Assembly: GCA_902141825.1 (NCBI GenBank)
Contig: CABFPG010000014.1
Coordinates: 62,001 to 126,000 of the forward strand
DNA length: 64,000 nucleotides
Origin: Thalassocella blandensis
GTDB lineage: Bacteria > Pseudomonadota > Gammaproteobacteria > Pseudomonadales > Cellvibrionaceae
Reading direction: 5' to 3'
In this document: positions 1 to 9,396 of the stretch, piece by piece
Numbering within the stretch: position 1 is the first letter of the stretch
Layout: every line of letters begins with the position of its first letter
Made by a program: the position numbers and the translations under genes
Notes under the pieces: generated by a model
What the model was told of the DNA's origin: nothing
Seen by the model: only the letters and a program-made list of their open reading frames with translations
Database searches by the model: none

Positions 1-16
1 TAGTAGAAGGGTAGTT

Positions 17-412
17 ATGGCTGTCAACAGCGCTAAATCATCGCTGAATTTTTCGGGTGGGATTAATGCGGTATCTTTTCTAAATAAAGAAAAGTCGCAA
101 CCAAACTTACCCGAAGCGAAAAGAATTATCTTTTTTAATGAAGATGCCGCCCCGTCCCATCTATCCAAACTGTTTAACAGTTTTACCGGTAAGACCCTGT
201 TAGATAGAACCTGCAAACCAAGCAAACAAGAGTTCCTGGCATTACAAGCAAATTTTTCAGGTCGTCAAGCCATGACGGTTCTCCAGTGGTTTAAGTCTTT
301 AGAAAGAGATACTTCGCTAGCGAAGAACCAGAAGATAGAAGATATTTTAACGATGTTTGCTGAGGTGGAGCTAAAGGAGCAGGTTCAGAGAAACCTGTTG
401 AAGCAGGTGTAG
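17..412 (+). CDS. sctX: SctX (YscX-like) type III secretion protein
   Basis: 131-residue soluble protein, the first gene of the + strand injectisome operon visible here. Its place directly before sctY and sctV matches the yscX-yscY-yscV order of Ysc systems. The length is close to YscX (about 122 aa), a HLxxL motif sits near residue 48, and the last helix ends in LLKQV, as YscX ends in LLHKV. In Yersinia, YscX is an early secreted protein that binds YscY and the export gate YscV and is needed for secretion. An AGAAGGG ribosome site at 5-11 precedes the ATG. Identification rests on gene order plus weak sequence likeness. Upstream genes (sctW/tyeA/sycN types) would lie outside the window. Confidence 0.72.
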   Translation: MAVNSAKSSLNFSGGINAVSFLNKEKSQPNLPEAKRIIFFNEDAAPSHLSKLFNSFTGKTLLDRTCKPSKQEFLALQANFSGRQAMTVLQWFKSLERDTSLAKNQKIEDILTMFAEVELKEQVQRNLLKQV

Positions 413-674
413 TCAATCCGCTTGAACTTGCATTCACTGCCTATTCAAACTTGTTGCTAAAACATTGATGCGTCTGCTTCATTCACTATTGAAGCATTCT
501 ATTCGGTCGTCAATATTCAATAATTTGAATAATCGAAGATCCAATGAGAAATCGTTAATGTGGCTGTTTCAAAAGCTTTTCACCTTTACGGATGCACAGA
601 CAGTTAGCTTTCTCAGAGTTATTGCTTGGTCTGTATATTACGCTGTTGATAGAAGTTAAAGAGTTCATATACAT
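413..674. other. Spacer between sctX and sctY
   Basis: 262 bases with no recognised gene. It could encode a 64-residue TTG-started frame (465-659) that ends just before sctY, but that frame has no recognisable similarity or good ribosome site. In Yersinia, yscX and yscY are almost contiguous, so a spacer here is unusual. Confidence 0.4.
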
Positions 675-1073
675 ATGAGTCAAAACCATACACACACGGA
701 AAATATTTCTCACACCCAAACCTCTCCACCGGTCTATATGAAGGAATGGTTGTTGATGCAGGCCCATCTACAGTTGGATTATGCCGGAGTAGATAATGCT
801 ATTACTATTCTTGAATTTGTAGAAGAAACGTATGGAGAGAGTATCACTACCGGGCTCATGTTGTGTAAAGCCTGGTCGCAGATAAATGAAGCAGTGAAGC
901 TCGAAGTTCGTGCCAGAAAAATGTTAAACAATATTGAGTTAAGTAACCAACAGCGCGCAGCTATTTACTTTTGTTTAAGTCAAGTTCGTTGGGTTTCAGG
1001 AAACAAAAACGCTGCAAGAAAAGCTTACCTATCTTATAACCTGCATATCAAGGAACAGAGTGACCTGAAATGA
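675..1073 (+). CDS. sctY: SctY (YscY-like) TPR-type chaperone of SctX
   Basis: 132-residue all-helical protein whose core (about residue 22 onward) is a TPR-like repeat: helices with alternating small and aromatic residues, ending in a KAARKAY-type helix, much like the C-terminus of YscY. YscY is the cytoplasmic partner of YscX, and the pair associates with the export gate. The first 21 residues, rich in His and Thr, have no counterpart in YscY (114 aa). A later ATG at 738 could be the start but lacks a ribosome site. The stop overlaps the sctV start (ATGA), indicating translational coupling. Confidence 0.75.
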   Translation: MSQNHTHTENISHTQTSPPVYMKEWLLMQAHLQLDYAGVDNAITILEFVEETYGESITTGLMLCKAWSQINEAVKLEVRARKMLNNIELSNQQRAAIYFCLSQVRWVSGNKNAARKAYLSYNLHIKEQSDLK

Positions 1074-3193
1074 AAGCATTCTTTATCGCACTCAGTGCTC
1101 GCGCAGACCTTGCGTTAGCTATTCTTCTAGTCGCCATTATATTTATGATGGTGTTGCCCATGCCAACAGGGGTCGTAGATACCCTGATAGCGGTAAATTT
1201 TGCCATTGCTGTAATTCTAGTTATGCTGGCGGTGTATATTAAATCCGCTTTAGAGTTTAGTGCATTTCCTGCCGTTCTTCTGATTAGTACGCTGTTCAGG
1301 CTGGCTCTTTCCGTTACTACAACGCGTCTGATTCTTATGAATGGTGATGCGGGGGATATCATAACTACGTTCGGAAATTTCGTAGTAGGTGGAAATCTGG
1401 TGGTCGGTTTAGTCATATTTTTGATTATTACGATCGTTCAATTTCTAGTTATTACAAAAGGTGCAGAGCGTGTTGCGGAGGTAAGCGCGAGATTCTCTTT
1501 GGATGCGCTGCCAGGAAAGCAAATGAGTATCGACGGTGATATGAGAGCAGGGATGTTAGATATTGACGAAGCACGAGATCGCCGGGAGACCTTGAACAGG
1601 GAAAGTCAGCTTTTCGGGTCAATGGATGGCGCCATGAAGTTCGTCAAAGGCGATGCCATTGCAGGCCTTATTATTATTTGTGTCAATATCATCGGTGGCA
1701 TACTGATCGGTACAACGCAGCATGGTATGTCTGCCGGAGCCGCGCTAGAAATGTATTCTATTCTCACGGTTGGGGATGGATTGATCGCACAGATTCCAGC
1801 TCTTTTAATTTCGATGACGGCTGGGATGATTGTAACTCGTGTGACCTCTTCGGAAGAAGATCAGGCGAATAAGGATTTTAACCTTGGGACAATCATTAGT
1901 TCGCAGATAACCGCACATCCGCGAGCACTGTATGTATCGGCTGTGTTGTTGTTAGGTTTCGCTGCTATCCCAGGATTTCCTACGGAAGTATTTTTGGTGT
2001 TGGCAGCCATCATCGGTGGTGGGGCATTGATTCTGGCGAACCTGGCAAAAAAACATCATAAACAAGGTCAGAACTTACCCGCGATTCTAGCCAAGCAAAG
2101 CGGATCTGCTGCAACCTCAACAGCAGAGAGTAAGAAGGCTGCTGCGCGCAACGCTGCGTCAGGTAAAGAAGAGTTCTCCATTACGGTTCCGCTACTTGTT
2201 GACGTCGCTTCTGATCTGGAGCATGTGTTGGATGCAGATGAATTAAATGCTGAGCTTAGCCGTATTCGTAAAGCATTATACCTTGATCTAGGCGTACCGT
2301 TTCCGGGTGTGCATCTTCGGTTTAATGAAAATCTGGAAAGTCATGAGTACTTTATTCTAAATCAGGAAGTTCCAGTAGCGAGAGGGAAACTGAAAGACAA
2401 CGCGATTTTTGTCACTGAGAATGCCGAACAGCTCGATATCGCAAATATTGCTTACACAAAAGAAGAAAATTTTCTTCCTGATATTGAAAGTTTATGGGTC
2501 GATCGCAGTAATAAGGAAATCTTGGATCAAAATAATCTCTCTTATTTTAGCTTTAATCGTGTGATTACCTACCATCTTGCCTATGTTCTGAGGCGTTACG
2601 CTGAAGAGTTTATTGGTATTCAGGAAACTCGCTATCTTCTTGAAAAAATTGAACCTCATTTTGGTGAGCTGGTGAAAGAGGTAGAACGAGTAATGCCTAT
2701 TCAGCGTTTAAGCGAAGTCTTTCAGCGACTGGTATCGGAAGATGTTTCCATACGTAATTTACGTGTGATTCTAGAAGCGCTTATTGAATGGGGGCAGAAA
2801 GAAAAGGACGTAGTTCAGCTTACCGAATATGTGAGAAGCAACCTTAAAAGGCAAATCTGCTTTAAATATTCAGGTGGTAATACCGTTCTACCATGCTATC
2901 TGTTAGACCAGGGTCTTGAAGACAGTATTCGCAGTGCGATACGTCAAACCTCAGCAGGATACTATCTTGCTCTGGAACCGGCAATTGCCAAGAAATTTTC
3001 AGAGAACCTTGCGATTTACGCCAATGATGGACTGAAATTGGAAAGAAAACCGGTATTACTAATTGCCATGGATATCAGACGATATGTACGAAAGCTTATT
3101 GAAACTGATTTCTATGAGTTACCTGTTATGTCCTTTCAGGAGTTAACCAAGGACATCAATGTTCAACCAATAGCCAGAATCTCTGTTGCTTAA
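1070..3193 (+). CDS. sctV: SctV export gate protein (YscV/LcrD/FlhA family)
   Basis: 707 residues, the usual length of the family (YscV is 704). The N-terminal half (about 15-330) holds seven to eight hydrophobic segments with the conserved cytoplasmic loop [18 protein letters not shown] near residues 141-158. A charged Ala/Ser/Lys-rich linker follows at about 345-365, then the soluble C-terminal domain that forms a nonameric ring under the export gate. It handles substrate and chaperone docking and proton-driven export in the inner membrane. It overlaps sctY by four bases, and sctN starts 12 bases after its stop. The identification is secure. Confidence 0.97.
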   Translation: MKAFFIALSARADLALAILLVAIIFMMVLPMPTGVVDTLIAVNFAIAVILVMLAVYIKSALEFSAFPAVLLISTLFRLALSVTTTRLILMNGDAGDIITTFGNFVVGGNLVVGLVIFLIITIVQFLVITKGAERVAEVSARFSLDALPGKQMSIDGDMRAGMLDIDEARDRRETLNRESQLFGSMDGAMKFVKGDAIAGLIIICVNIIGGILIGTTQHGMSAGAALEMYSILTVGDGLIAQIPALLISMTAGMIVTRVTSSEEDQANKDFNLGTIISSQITAHPRALYVSAVLLLGFAAIPGFPTEVFLVLAAIIGGGALILANLAKKHHKQGQNLPAILAKQSGSAATSTAESKKAAARNAASGKEEFSITVPLLVDVASDLEHVLDADELNAELSRIRKALYLDLGVPFPGVHLRFNENLESHEYFILNQEVPVARGKLKDNAIFVTENAEQLDIANIAYTKEENFLPDIESLWVDRSNKEILDQNNLSYFSFNRVITYHLAYVLRRYAEEFIGIQETRYLLEKIEPHFGELVKEVERVMPIQRLSEVFQRLVSEDVSIRNLRVILEALIEWGQKEKDVVQLTEYVRSNLKRQICFKYSGGNTVLPCYLLDQGLEDSIRSAIRQTSAGYYLALEPAIAKKFSENLAIYANDGLKLERKPVLLIAMDIRRYVRKLIETDFYELPVMSFQELTKDINVQPIARISVA

Positions 3194-3205
3194 AAGTTAC
3201 GCCTT

Positions 3206-4699
3206 ATGAATTCAGTTGTAGAACAACCTGATCTTTCTTGCAATTCCTCCATTGACGGTAAAGAGTGGGGCGATGCAACGGTAAATCAAGAAGACACAAA
3301 CTCCGAAGAGCTTGTGTCGCAAGACAAGGTGAACGGCGCTTTACATGATTCGTTACAGAAATTAGATGCGTTTTGGTTGGTAAAAAAAGAGAAGATGCTG
3401 CGGCGTGTCGAAGAAAGCCGTTTACTACGTGTTCGTGGCTGGGTAAATAAAGTGTCCGGTACAATTATTCGCGCTCAAGTACCGGATGTAAAAATTGGGG
3501 AGCTATGTCAATGTGTTTCTCCTTCCGAAAGAGAGCCGTTACTGGCTGAGGTGGTCGGTTTTGATGGCAATGTAGCATTGCTTTCTCCGCTTGGTGCTAC
3601 GACTGGCATATCCAATAAAACGGAAGTTATCCCAACAGGAAAGAGCCACGAAATTGAAGTCGGAGAGCACCTCTTAGGTAGTGTGCTGGATGGGTTAGGG
3701 CATCCTATTCATAAGCATGAACGTTTTGATAGTAATGAATTTTCACGCTATAAAGTGCCGGTGATCGCGGATGCTCCAAACGCCATGCAGAGAAAGCTAA
3801 TAGATAAGCCGATCTCGATGGGCGTCAAAGCAATTGATAGTGTATTGACGTGCGGAGAAGGTCAGAGATTCGGTATTTTCGCTGCAGCGGGCGGAGGCAA
3901 AAGCACGTTGCTTTCAATGATAATCCGCAATGCAGATGTTGATGTGATTGTTATTGCATTGATTGGTGAGCGTGGGCGTGAAGTGCGTGAATTCATTGAT
4001 CACGATTTGGGACAAGAGGGGCTTGCAAGATCTGTACTAGTAGTGTCAACGTCCGATAGACCTGCTATGGAAAGAGTAAAAGCAGCGCTAGTTGCTACAG
4101 CTATTGCCGAATACTACCGTGATACAGGTAAAAAAGTTTTGCTTTTAATGGATTCTGTTACGCGATTTGCTCGCTCTTTACGTGAAATTGGTTTGGCTGC
4201 AGGGGAACCCCCGACAAGACGTGGTTACCCACCATCCGTTTTTGCTGCTCTACCTCAATTAATGGAGCGGGCGGGAAACTCAGAGACCAGTTCGATAACT
4301 GCCTGTTATACGGTGCTGGTGGAGGGTGATGACATGACCGAGCCGGTTGCCGATGAAACGCGCTCAATCTTAGATGGACATATTATTCTTTCCAGAAAAT
4401 TATCGGCTGCCGCACATTTTCCAGCCATAGATGTTAGTGCCAGCGTGAGTCGCGTCATGAACAATTTTGTAACCTCAGAACACAAAGTAGCCGCAATGAA
4501 GCTTCGTAATCTACTGGCGAAGTATAACGAAGTCGAGTTGTTGGTGAGGATAGGCGATTATCAAAAAGGTAATGACGCTGAAGCGGATGAGGCGGTTGAA
4601 CGTATTACTGAAATTAATGATTTTCTGAAGCAGGGCACTCATGATCACGTTGCTTTGGAGGATAGTATTGCGCGTTTAAAAAAAATGTTTTTGAAGTAA
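3206..4699 (+). CDS. sctN: SctN type III secretion ATPase
   Basis: F1-beta-like ATPase that strips chaperones and unfolds substrates at the cytoplasmic base of the injectisome. Walker [10 protein letters not shown] lies at about 226-234, the catalytic glutamate is in GERGREV (about 254-260), and Walker [10 protein letters not shown] at about 312-320. The 497-residue frame is about 60 residues longer than YscN (439). The extra acidic, low-similarity N-terminus precedes MLRRVEES (Met64, base 3395), where family similarity begins. The ATG at 3206 lacks a clear Shine-Dalgarno, whereas 3395 has AGAGAAG upstream, so the shorter start is possible. It lies between sctV and sctO as in the Ysc operon. 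Confidence 0.97.
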   Translation: MNSVVEQPDLSCNSSIDGKEWGDATVNQEDTNSEELVSQDKVNGALHDSLQKLDAFWLVKKEKMLRRVEESRLLRVRGWVNKVSGTIIRAQVPDVKIGELCQCVSPSEREPLLAEVVGFDGNVALLSPLGATTGISNKTEVIPTGKSHEIEVGEHLLGSVLDGLGHPIHKHERFDSNEFSRYKVPVIADAPNAMQRKLIDKPISMGVKAIDSVLTCGEGQRFGIFAAAGGGKSTLLSMIIRNADVDVIVIALIGERGREVREFIDHDLGQEGLARSVLVVSTSDRPAMERVKAALVATAIAEYYRDTGKKVLLLMDSVTRFARSLREIGLAAGEPPTRRGYPPSVFAALPQLMERAGNSETSSITACYTVLVEGDDMTEPVADETRSILDGHIILSRKLSAAAHFPAIDVSASVSRVMNNFVTSEHKVAAMKLRNLLAKYNEVELLVRIGDYQKGNDAEADEAVERITEINDFLKQGTHDHVALEDSIARLKKMFLK

Positions 4700-4795
4700 T
4701 TGTGTTCTGCAAGCTAATGGGGATAAAGCCATCTAAGCAGTGTAAATTGCAGCATATTTCATTACTCGATGTAGATAACAGCAGGAAACTCTCTT

Positions 4796-5290
4796 TTGGC
4801 AGATTTAAGTAAAATAAAACAATTGAAAATTCACAAAATGCAAGCTGCTGAGAGTGCTTTGCAGAAGTCTGTAGATGAATTGCAAAAAGCGCTTCGTGCA
4901 TTGGAAACAGCAAAACAGGAAAAGCTTGCTTATTCGATCTGGAGAACGAACCAGGAGCTTGAAATATACAAGCAAATAGATAATCAAATATTAAAAATGA
5001 AGCAACTCGATGAGTTGCGAAACCGTATATCTACTTTATATGAAAAAGAATCGGAACTATCACAGCAGGTATTAGAGCGGGAAACTCAAGCCAGTGCTGC
5101 AAAAGCATACCACCAGAAATGTCAGAAGGCTTTGCGAGAAGCTCAAAAAGACGTTGAAAAATATGAAATCTTAACCACAGAAATATCATTGGTAGCACAG
5201 AAAGAAGCTGAAAGGCAATCTGAAGATGTGCTCGACGAATTTTCCAGTTATGTTACGGAGAAAAATAGACATGCCGACGCCACCGCTTAG
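4796..5290 (+). CDS. sctO: SctO (YscO-like) stalk protein
   Basis: 164-residue protein, nearly entirely coiled coil (heptads of Leu/Ala with Lys, Gln, Glu throughout), matching the YscO/FliJ fold. The protein links the ATPase hexamer to the SctV ring and escorts chaperones. The start is a TTG at 4796 with AGGA at 4783-4786, spacing nine; no in-frame ATG is placed as well. It follows sctN after 96 bases, and its 3' end overlaps sctP. Sequence is poorly conserved in this family, so position and coiled-coil content carry the call. Confidence 0.87.
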   Translation: MADLSKIKQLKIHKMQAAESALQKSVDELQKALRALETAKQEKLAYSIWRTNQELEIYKQIDNQILKMKQLDELRNRISTLYEKESELSQQVLERETQASAAKAYHQKCQKALREAQKDVEKYEILTTEISLVAQKEAERQSEDVLDEFSSYVTEKNRHADATA

Positions 5291-6413
5291 TTCTACGCAG
5301 ACACAGAAAATACACGAAAAGTCTGAGTCATCACCCAATACAGACCTTTCACAGACGGGAAAAACTGCTGGAGAACTATCTAGGCACGATGAGAAAGGTA
5401 AAACTCTTGCGGAGTTTCGTCGATATCTGGCCCATACAGATAAAAACAGGGATGAAGATGACACTGTTAACGGCTTTTTAAAGAACACATTCAACACGGA
5501 AAAAGCAAAGAAAATCACTTCTGAGTCTACGGATATCGAATCTCTTAAAGGAGAGGACGGAGATCTTGCTGAAACATCTGGCAACAATTCAACTGCAGAT
5601 AAAAATGATGTAAATGTCACAGGGGCTAGTGTCTGGCATCATTTACAGCCAGAGAGTTTTTCTGGAAATCATAGCAGGGACGTCAGAACGGCAGTGAATG
5701 CTTCAGTAAAGATGACTAATGACAAGCAAAACCCTCTTGAGAAAATGCCCTCGGTTGAACATGATAATCGTGCCGGTGAAGCGTTTTCTTCGGCAGGAAA
5801 AGGATTCACTGAAAAAGGTGAACCAGTTTTTTCTCCTTCCGTAGTGTCATCTTCTTCATCAGAATTTATTACTCAAGATGGTCGATCTAAAGATATCCAT
5901 ATAAAAGAACTGCAAGCGGAATTTGATGATGGCGTTATAGTTCAGCAGCAGACGATTACACTGACAACCGATAGTATTTTCAAAGCACAGCTTGATAAAG
6001 CCAATATCTCATTAGATAGTAAGCCTGTCGTTTCGGCAATGGTCAATCAAGGTGAACACGCTGCGCTCTATGATATGGTCAAAGAAACCATCCATGCACA
6101 GCTGAGTGTTAAGTCCATGGCTGATGCAAAAATAGACGTGGTTCTGCAAAACAACCAGCTAACCATAAATTTTGACACCTTGGGTGGCGGCAGTAAATTT
6201 ATGGACGAGGGTTTACTTGCTGATTTACTCACCTCCCTTGAAAAGAAATACCCTAATCTGGCAATTCAAATACAAAGCACAAGAGATGTAAATCTGGCGG
6301 ATGCATCAGCACCTTCTGAACATCGTCAAGGACAACAGAGTCAGCAAGAGAACGAGCAGGATCAATCTCAAGATCAGTATCCACTAATCGAAGATATAAG
6401 CGAAGAAGTATAG
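5271..6413 (+). CDS. sctP: SctP needle-length regulator (YscP-like)
   Basis: 380 residues from the ATG at 5271, which has GGAG at 5257-5260; the frame is open from 5226 but the earlier ATG lies inside sctO without a ribosome site. The first two thirds are hydrophilic and disordered (rich in Ser, Asp, Glu, Lys), as expected of the molecular ruler. The last ~130 residues, before an acidic Gln-rich tail, resemble the globular substrate-specificity-switch domain (a beta strand run near IDVVLQNNQLTINFDTLGGG, then a helix). It is exported to measure needle length and acts on SctU. Position between sctO and sctQ agrees. Confidence 0.87.
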   Translation: MPTPPLSSTQTQKIHEKSESSPNTDLSQTGKTAGELSRHDEKGKTLAEFRRYLAHTDKNRDEDDTVNGFLKNTFNTEKAKKITSESTDIESLKGEDGDLAETSGNNSTADKNDVNVTGASVWHHLQPESFSGNHSRDVRTAVNASVKMTNDKQNPLEKMPSVEHDNRAGEAFSSAGKGFTEKGEPVFSPSVVSSSSSEFITQDGRSKDIHIKELQAEFDDGVIVQQQTITLTTDSIFKAQLDKANISLDSKPVVSAMVNQGEHAALYDMVKETIHAQLSVKSMADAKIDVVLQNNQLTINFDTLGGGSKFMDEGLLADLLTSLEKKYPNLAIQIQSTRDVNLADASAPSEHRQGQQSQQENEQDQSQDQYPLIEDISEEV

Positions 6414-6417
6414 TCTT

Positions 6418-7650
6418 ATGTGGAAAGACGAAACTAAACCTGACGCGCTTAATTTAGATGCTCTTAATCTAGTAAGCATAAAACAAAATGTCATGCGTGA
6501 TGAGAATTACCTGTCTACGCATGGTATTACGTGGGCGCTACCTGGAAACAACGTGGAGAAGGCGACCAGTGTTGCTGGTGAAGTTGAGTTTTCGAGGATG
6601 CCAGATATTAGGATCGAAGGATTCAATGCGGACCATGTTGAGCCCAAAGACGCGGTGTGCATTCTTGCAAAATCTCGCCAATCATCACATGCATGGCAGT
6701 TGATGATTGATTTAGATGATGCTGATATATTCTTGCATCCGTGGATAGCTTGCGCGCAGACCTTGAATGTTAAATATTTGCCCATTCCCTTGCTTCACAG
6801 TATTTTTGACTTATGGTTGGAATATCTTGGGCAAAGCGACGCTCGTCTGTCAAACCTGTATATTGCTGACGTGTCTTTGCGGATGCTTTCCGAACGGAAT
6901 GAGCCTTCGTCTGTAAAAGGCGATTGTCAGGATGAGGACCTCAACTATAAGCGGCTCTCAGTTCAATGTAGTCTGAATGATCGCCGCATCAATCTGTGCT
7001 GCCTGGCTGAACTCAAAGCCGTATCTTCATTACTTAGAAACTATGGCACGTCGAAAATCTCACATGATGATTTGCCGATAAACATAGGTTTGTTACTGTC
7101 TAGCGTGGAGCTGAGTACCCAAGAGCTTAACCAATTGGAAGTAGGGGATATTGTACTCACTAAAGATTGTTGCCCGGAAAATTTACAGTGTTCAGTATTA
7201 ATTAATAACAAAGCAATTTGGTCTGCCAATATCCAAAATGACCTTGTGTCTCTGGTGGAACCGATTGATCAATTGAGCAATGTAGATTTTAACGAAGTGT
7301 CTAACGTAACGATGTCTGAAACTATATCCCATTCCGTCAGTGAAGATGAAATTGAAAAATCACTTGAATCCACAGCGTCACAAAATGGTCAAGCTAATGA
7401 TATTGACCAGAAAAACGCTCTCGATATCGCTGATCTTCCCTTAACTGTTGAGTTCCAATTTCCCTCGGTTGTGCTCTCTCTTGGTGAAGTTCAGTCCTTA
7501 TCTGCTGGGTATAGCTTTACGCTCCCGGAACATGCGAACTCGAATATTGCTATTAAAATCAACAATAAAGTGATGGGTGTTGGTCAGCTAGTCAATATTG
7601 AAGGACAGCTCGGTGTACAGTTGATGGAACGGTGTAAAAATGGGAATTAG
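6418..7650 (+). CDS. sctQ: SctQ cytoplasmic sorting-platform (C-ring) protein
   Basis: 410 residues, longer than YscQ (307). The last ~75 residues form a SpoA/FliN-type domain (LPLTVEFQFPSVVLSLGEV to VGQLVNIEGQLGVQL), the signature of sorting-platform pods. The middle is divergent. An acidic Ser-rich linker (about 295-335) separates the body from the SpoA domain. An in-frame ATG at 7312 in this linker could give a 112-residue C-terminal product like YscQ-C, though no strong ribosome site is seen. It partners SctK and SctL on the minus-strand operon and overlaps sctR by 11 bases. Confidence 0.93.
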   Translation: MWKDETKPDALNLDALNLVSIKQNVMRDENYLSTHGITWALPGNNVEKATSVAGEVEFSRMPDIRIEGFNADHVEPKDAVCILAKSRQSSHAWQLMIDLDDADIFLHPWIACAQTLNVKYLPIPLLHSIFDLWLEYLGQSDARLSNLYIADVSLRMLSERNEPSSVKGDCQDEDLNYKRLSVQCSLNDRRINLCCLAELKAVSSLLRNYGTSKISHDDLPINIGLLLSSVELSTQELNQLEVGDIVLTKDCCPENLQCSVLINNKAIWSANIQNDLVSLVEPIDQLSNVDFNEVSNVTMSETISHSVSEDEIEKSLESTASQNGQANDIDQKNALDIADLPLTVEFQFPSVVLSLGEVQSLSAGYSFTLPEHANSNIAIKINNKVMGVGQLVNIEGQLGVQLMERCKNGN

Positions 7651-8302
7651 TTTTTTAGGTGGTGATCTAGACCATATTTCATTAATTTTAGTACTCGGGG
7701 CTTTAGCCCTGGTGCCTTTTTTAGCGGTAATGGGGACCTCCTTTGTCAAGATTGTGATTGTGTTTTCTTTATTACGCAATGCACTTGGGGTTCAACAAGT
7801 ACCACCTAATATGGCACTTTATGGGGTCGCACTGATCCTCACAATCTACATAATGGCGCCGATCGGGTATGACATACGCGAGTTTATTGATGCAAACCCA
7901 CAATTAACTGAATCATCAGAGACCTATAAAGAATTATTCTCCGGCAGTGTTAAACCGTATATTGCATTTTTGCAGCAGAACACATCAGAAGCGGAGCGAA
8001 CGTTTTTTCTAGATACCGCGCGCGAAATATGGCCAGAGCGTCACGCAAATAAGGTGTCGGAAGATAGCTTATTGGTGTTAATGCCGGCGTTTACGGTTAG
8101 CCAGGTGACAGAAGCTTTTAAAATTGGGTTTCTGATCTATTTGCCTTTTTTAGTGATAGATTTAATCGTATCAAACATCTTATTGGCGATGGGGATGATG
8201 ATGGTATCGCCAATGACAATTTCGTTACCTTTTAAACTGCTTCTGTTCGTAGTGCTGGACGGTTGGACCACACTAACCCACAGCCTCGTCATGGCCTACT
8301 AG
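7640..8302 (+). CDS. sctR: SctR export apparatus membrane protein
   Basis: 220 residues, typical for FliP/YscR. The conserved run from ALVPFLAVMGTSFVKIVIV to LGVQQVPPNMALYG is intact, as is the second signature PFLVIDLIVSNILLAMGMMM. It has four hydrophobic segments. In the mature apparatus five SctR copies with SctS and SctT make the helical export pore. It overlaps sctQ and is followed 15 bases later by sctS. Confidence 0.98.
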   Translation: MGISFLGGDLDHISLILVLGALALVPFLAVMGTSFVKIVIVFSLLRNALGVQQVPPNMALYGVALILTIYIMAPIGYDIREFIDANPQLTESSETYKELFSGSVKPYIAFLQQNTSEAERTFFLDTAREIWPERHANKVSEDSLLVLMPAFTVSQVTEAFKIGFLIYLPFLVIDLIVSNILLAMGMMMVSPMTISLPFKLLLFVVLDGWTTLTHSLVMAY

Positions 8303-8317
8303 GGATAGGGGACTCCG

Positions 8318-8572
8318 ATGGAAGTCAGTGAATTAATGCGTTTAGCGCAGGAAGCAATGATGCTGGTGTTGGTGTTGTCGCTTCCTCCCATTGTTGCAGC
8401 CTCTCTTGTGGGGACTCTCGTTAGTCTGGTGCAGGCGTTAACTCAAATCCAGGAGCAGACCCTCGGCTTTGTTTTAAAATTAGTTGCGGTAATTTTGGCA
8501 ATGATTGCTACTGGGCATTGGATGGCTGCAGAACTGGTTCAATTAGGGACTACCGTATTTTCCAGTATCTAA
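8318..8572 (+). CDS. sctS: SctS export apparatus membrane protein
   Basis: 84 residues with two transmembrane helices in a hairpin (about 14-38 and 52-76), the normal size for FliQ/YscS. The loop motif ALTQIQEQTLGFVLK is characteristic. It is part of the export pore with SctR and SctT. A purine-rich stretch (AGGGATAGGGG, 8302-8312) precedes the ATG. Confidence 0.97.
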   Translation: MEVSELMRLAQEAMMLVLVLSLPPIVAASLVGTLVSLVQALTQIQEQTLGFVLKLVAVILAMIATGHWMAAELVQLGTTVFSSI

Positions 8573-8592
8573 CAATAAGGTAAGGAAAACTC

Positions 8593-9396
8593 ATGGAGTT
8601 TGATCTTCAAAGTGTAGACGCGATGATAGAAGCGTACGCGCTCACCTTGCCCAGAGTGTATCTGGTTTTCACAATCTTGCCTATTATGAGTAAAACCCTG
8701 CTGGGAGGTGCTCTGGTTCGCAACGGAATTTTACTGAGTTTGTCTCTGTTTTCATTTCCACTAAATGAAGGCACGTTACCAGAAGATCTCGGCAGGCTGG
8801 ACTATTTGTCAATTTTACTTAAGGAATCTTTAATTGGCTTGATGATTGGGCTTGTTGTAGCCATTCCATTTTGGATTGCAGAGGGCGTTGGATTTATTAC
8901 CGATAACCAACGCGGCTCTACTATGTCCAATGTCGTGAATCCGTTATCGGGTGATGAGACGTCTCCGTTGGGAATTTTCTTAAGTCAGCTGTTAAACACG
9001 TTTTTTATTATAAGTGGTGCCTTTTTGTTAATGATGGGTGTTATTTATCAAAGTTATATCTACTGGCCCGTCGGTAAAATGATTCCAACGGACTTAACCG
9101 GGACAGATATTTATCTGTTCCAGCAGCTGGATTTTCTAATGCGTTCCATTGTGTTGTTTTCCGCCCCTATTGTGATCGCCATGTTTATGGCGGAATTTAC
9201 CTTGGCGCTTATCAGTCGATTTTCACCCCAGCTAAACGTGTTCTTTCTGGCCATGCCAATCAAAAGTGCCGTCGGCATTTTTATTTTAGTTATCTACATT
9301 AAATTTCTCGTCGGACATATCGATAAGGTTGTAGACAGTACCTTTGACGATATGCGCTACTTCATGGAGAACATATTGGGGCTGCAACATGAGTGA
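8593..9396 (+). CDS. sctT: SctT export apparatus membrane protein
   Basis: 267 residues, FliR/YscT family, with about six hydrophobic segments and the conserved loop FITDNQRGSTMSNVVNPLSG. It caps the SctR5-SctS4 pore in the inner membrane. AAGGTAAGGAAAA lies just before the ATG. The stop overlaps the sctU start within ATGAGTGA, so the two are probably translationally coupled. Confidence 0.97.
   Translation: MEFDLQSVDAMIEAYALTLPRVYLVFTILPIMSKTLLGGALVRNGILLSLSLFSFPLNEGTLPEDLGRLDYLSILLKESLIGLMIGLVVAIPFWIAEGVGFITDNQRGSTMSNVVNPLSGDETSPLGIFLSQLLNTFFIISGAFLLMMGVIYQSYIYWPVGKMIPTDLTGTDIYLFQQLDFLMRSIVLFSAPIVIAMFMAEFTLALISRFSPQLNVFFLAMPIKSAVGIFILVIYIKFLVGHIDKVVDSTFDDMRYFMENILGLQHE

Noticed and set aside
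465-659. 64-residue open frame between sctX and sctY
   Set aside because: TTG start, no ribosome site, no recognisable family and an odd composition; kept only as a spacer note.
1048-1416. 122-residue frame opposite the sctV start
   Set aside because: Fully inside the secure sctV gene on the other strand.
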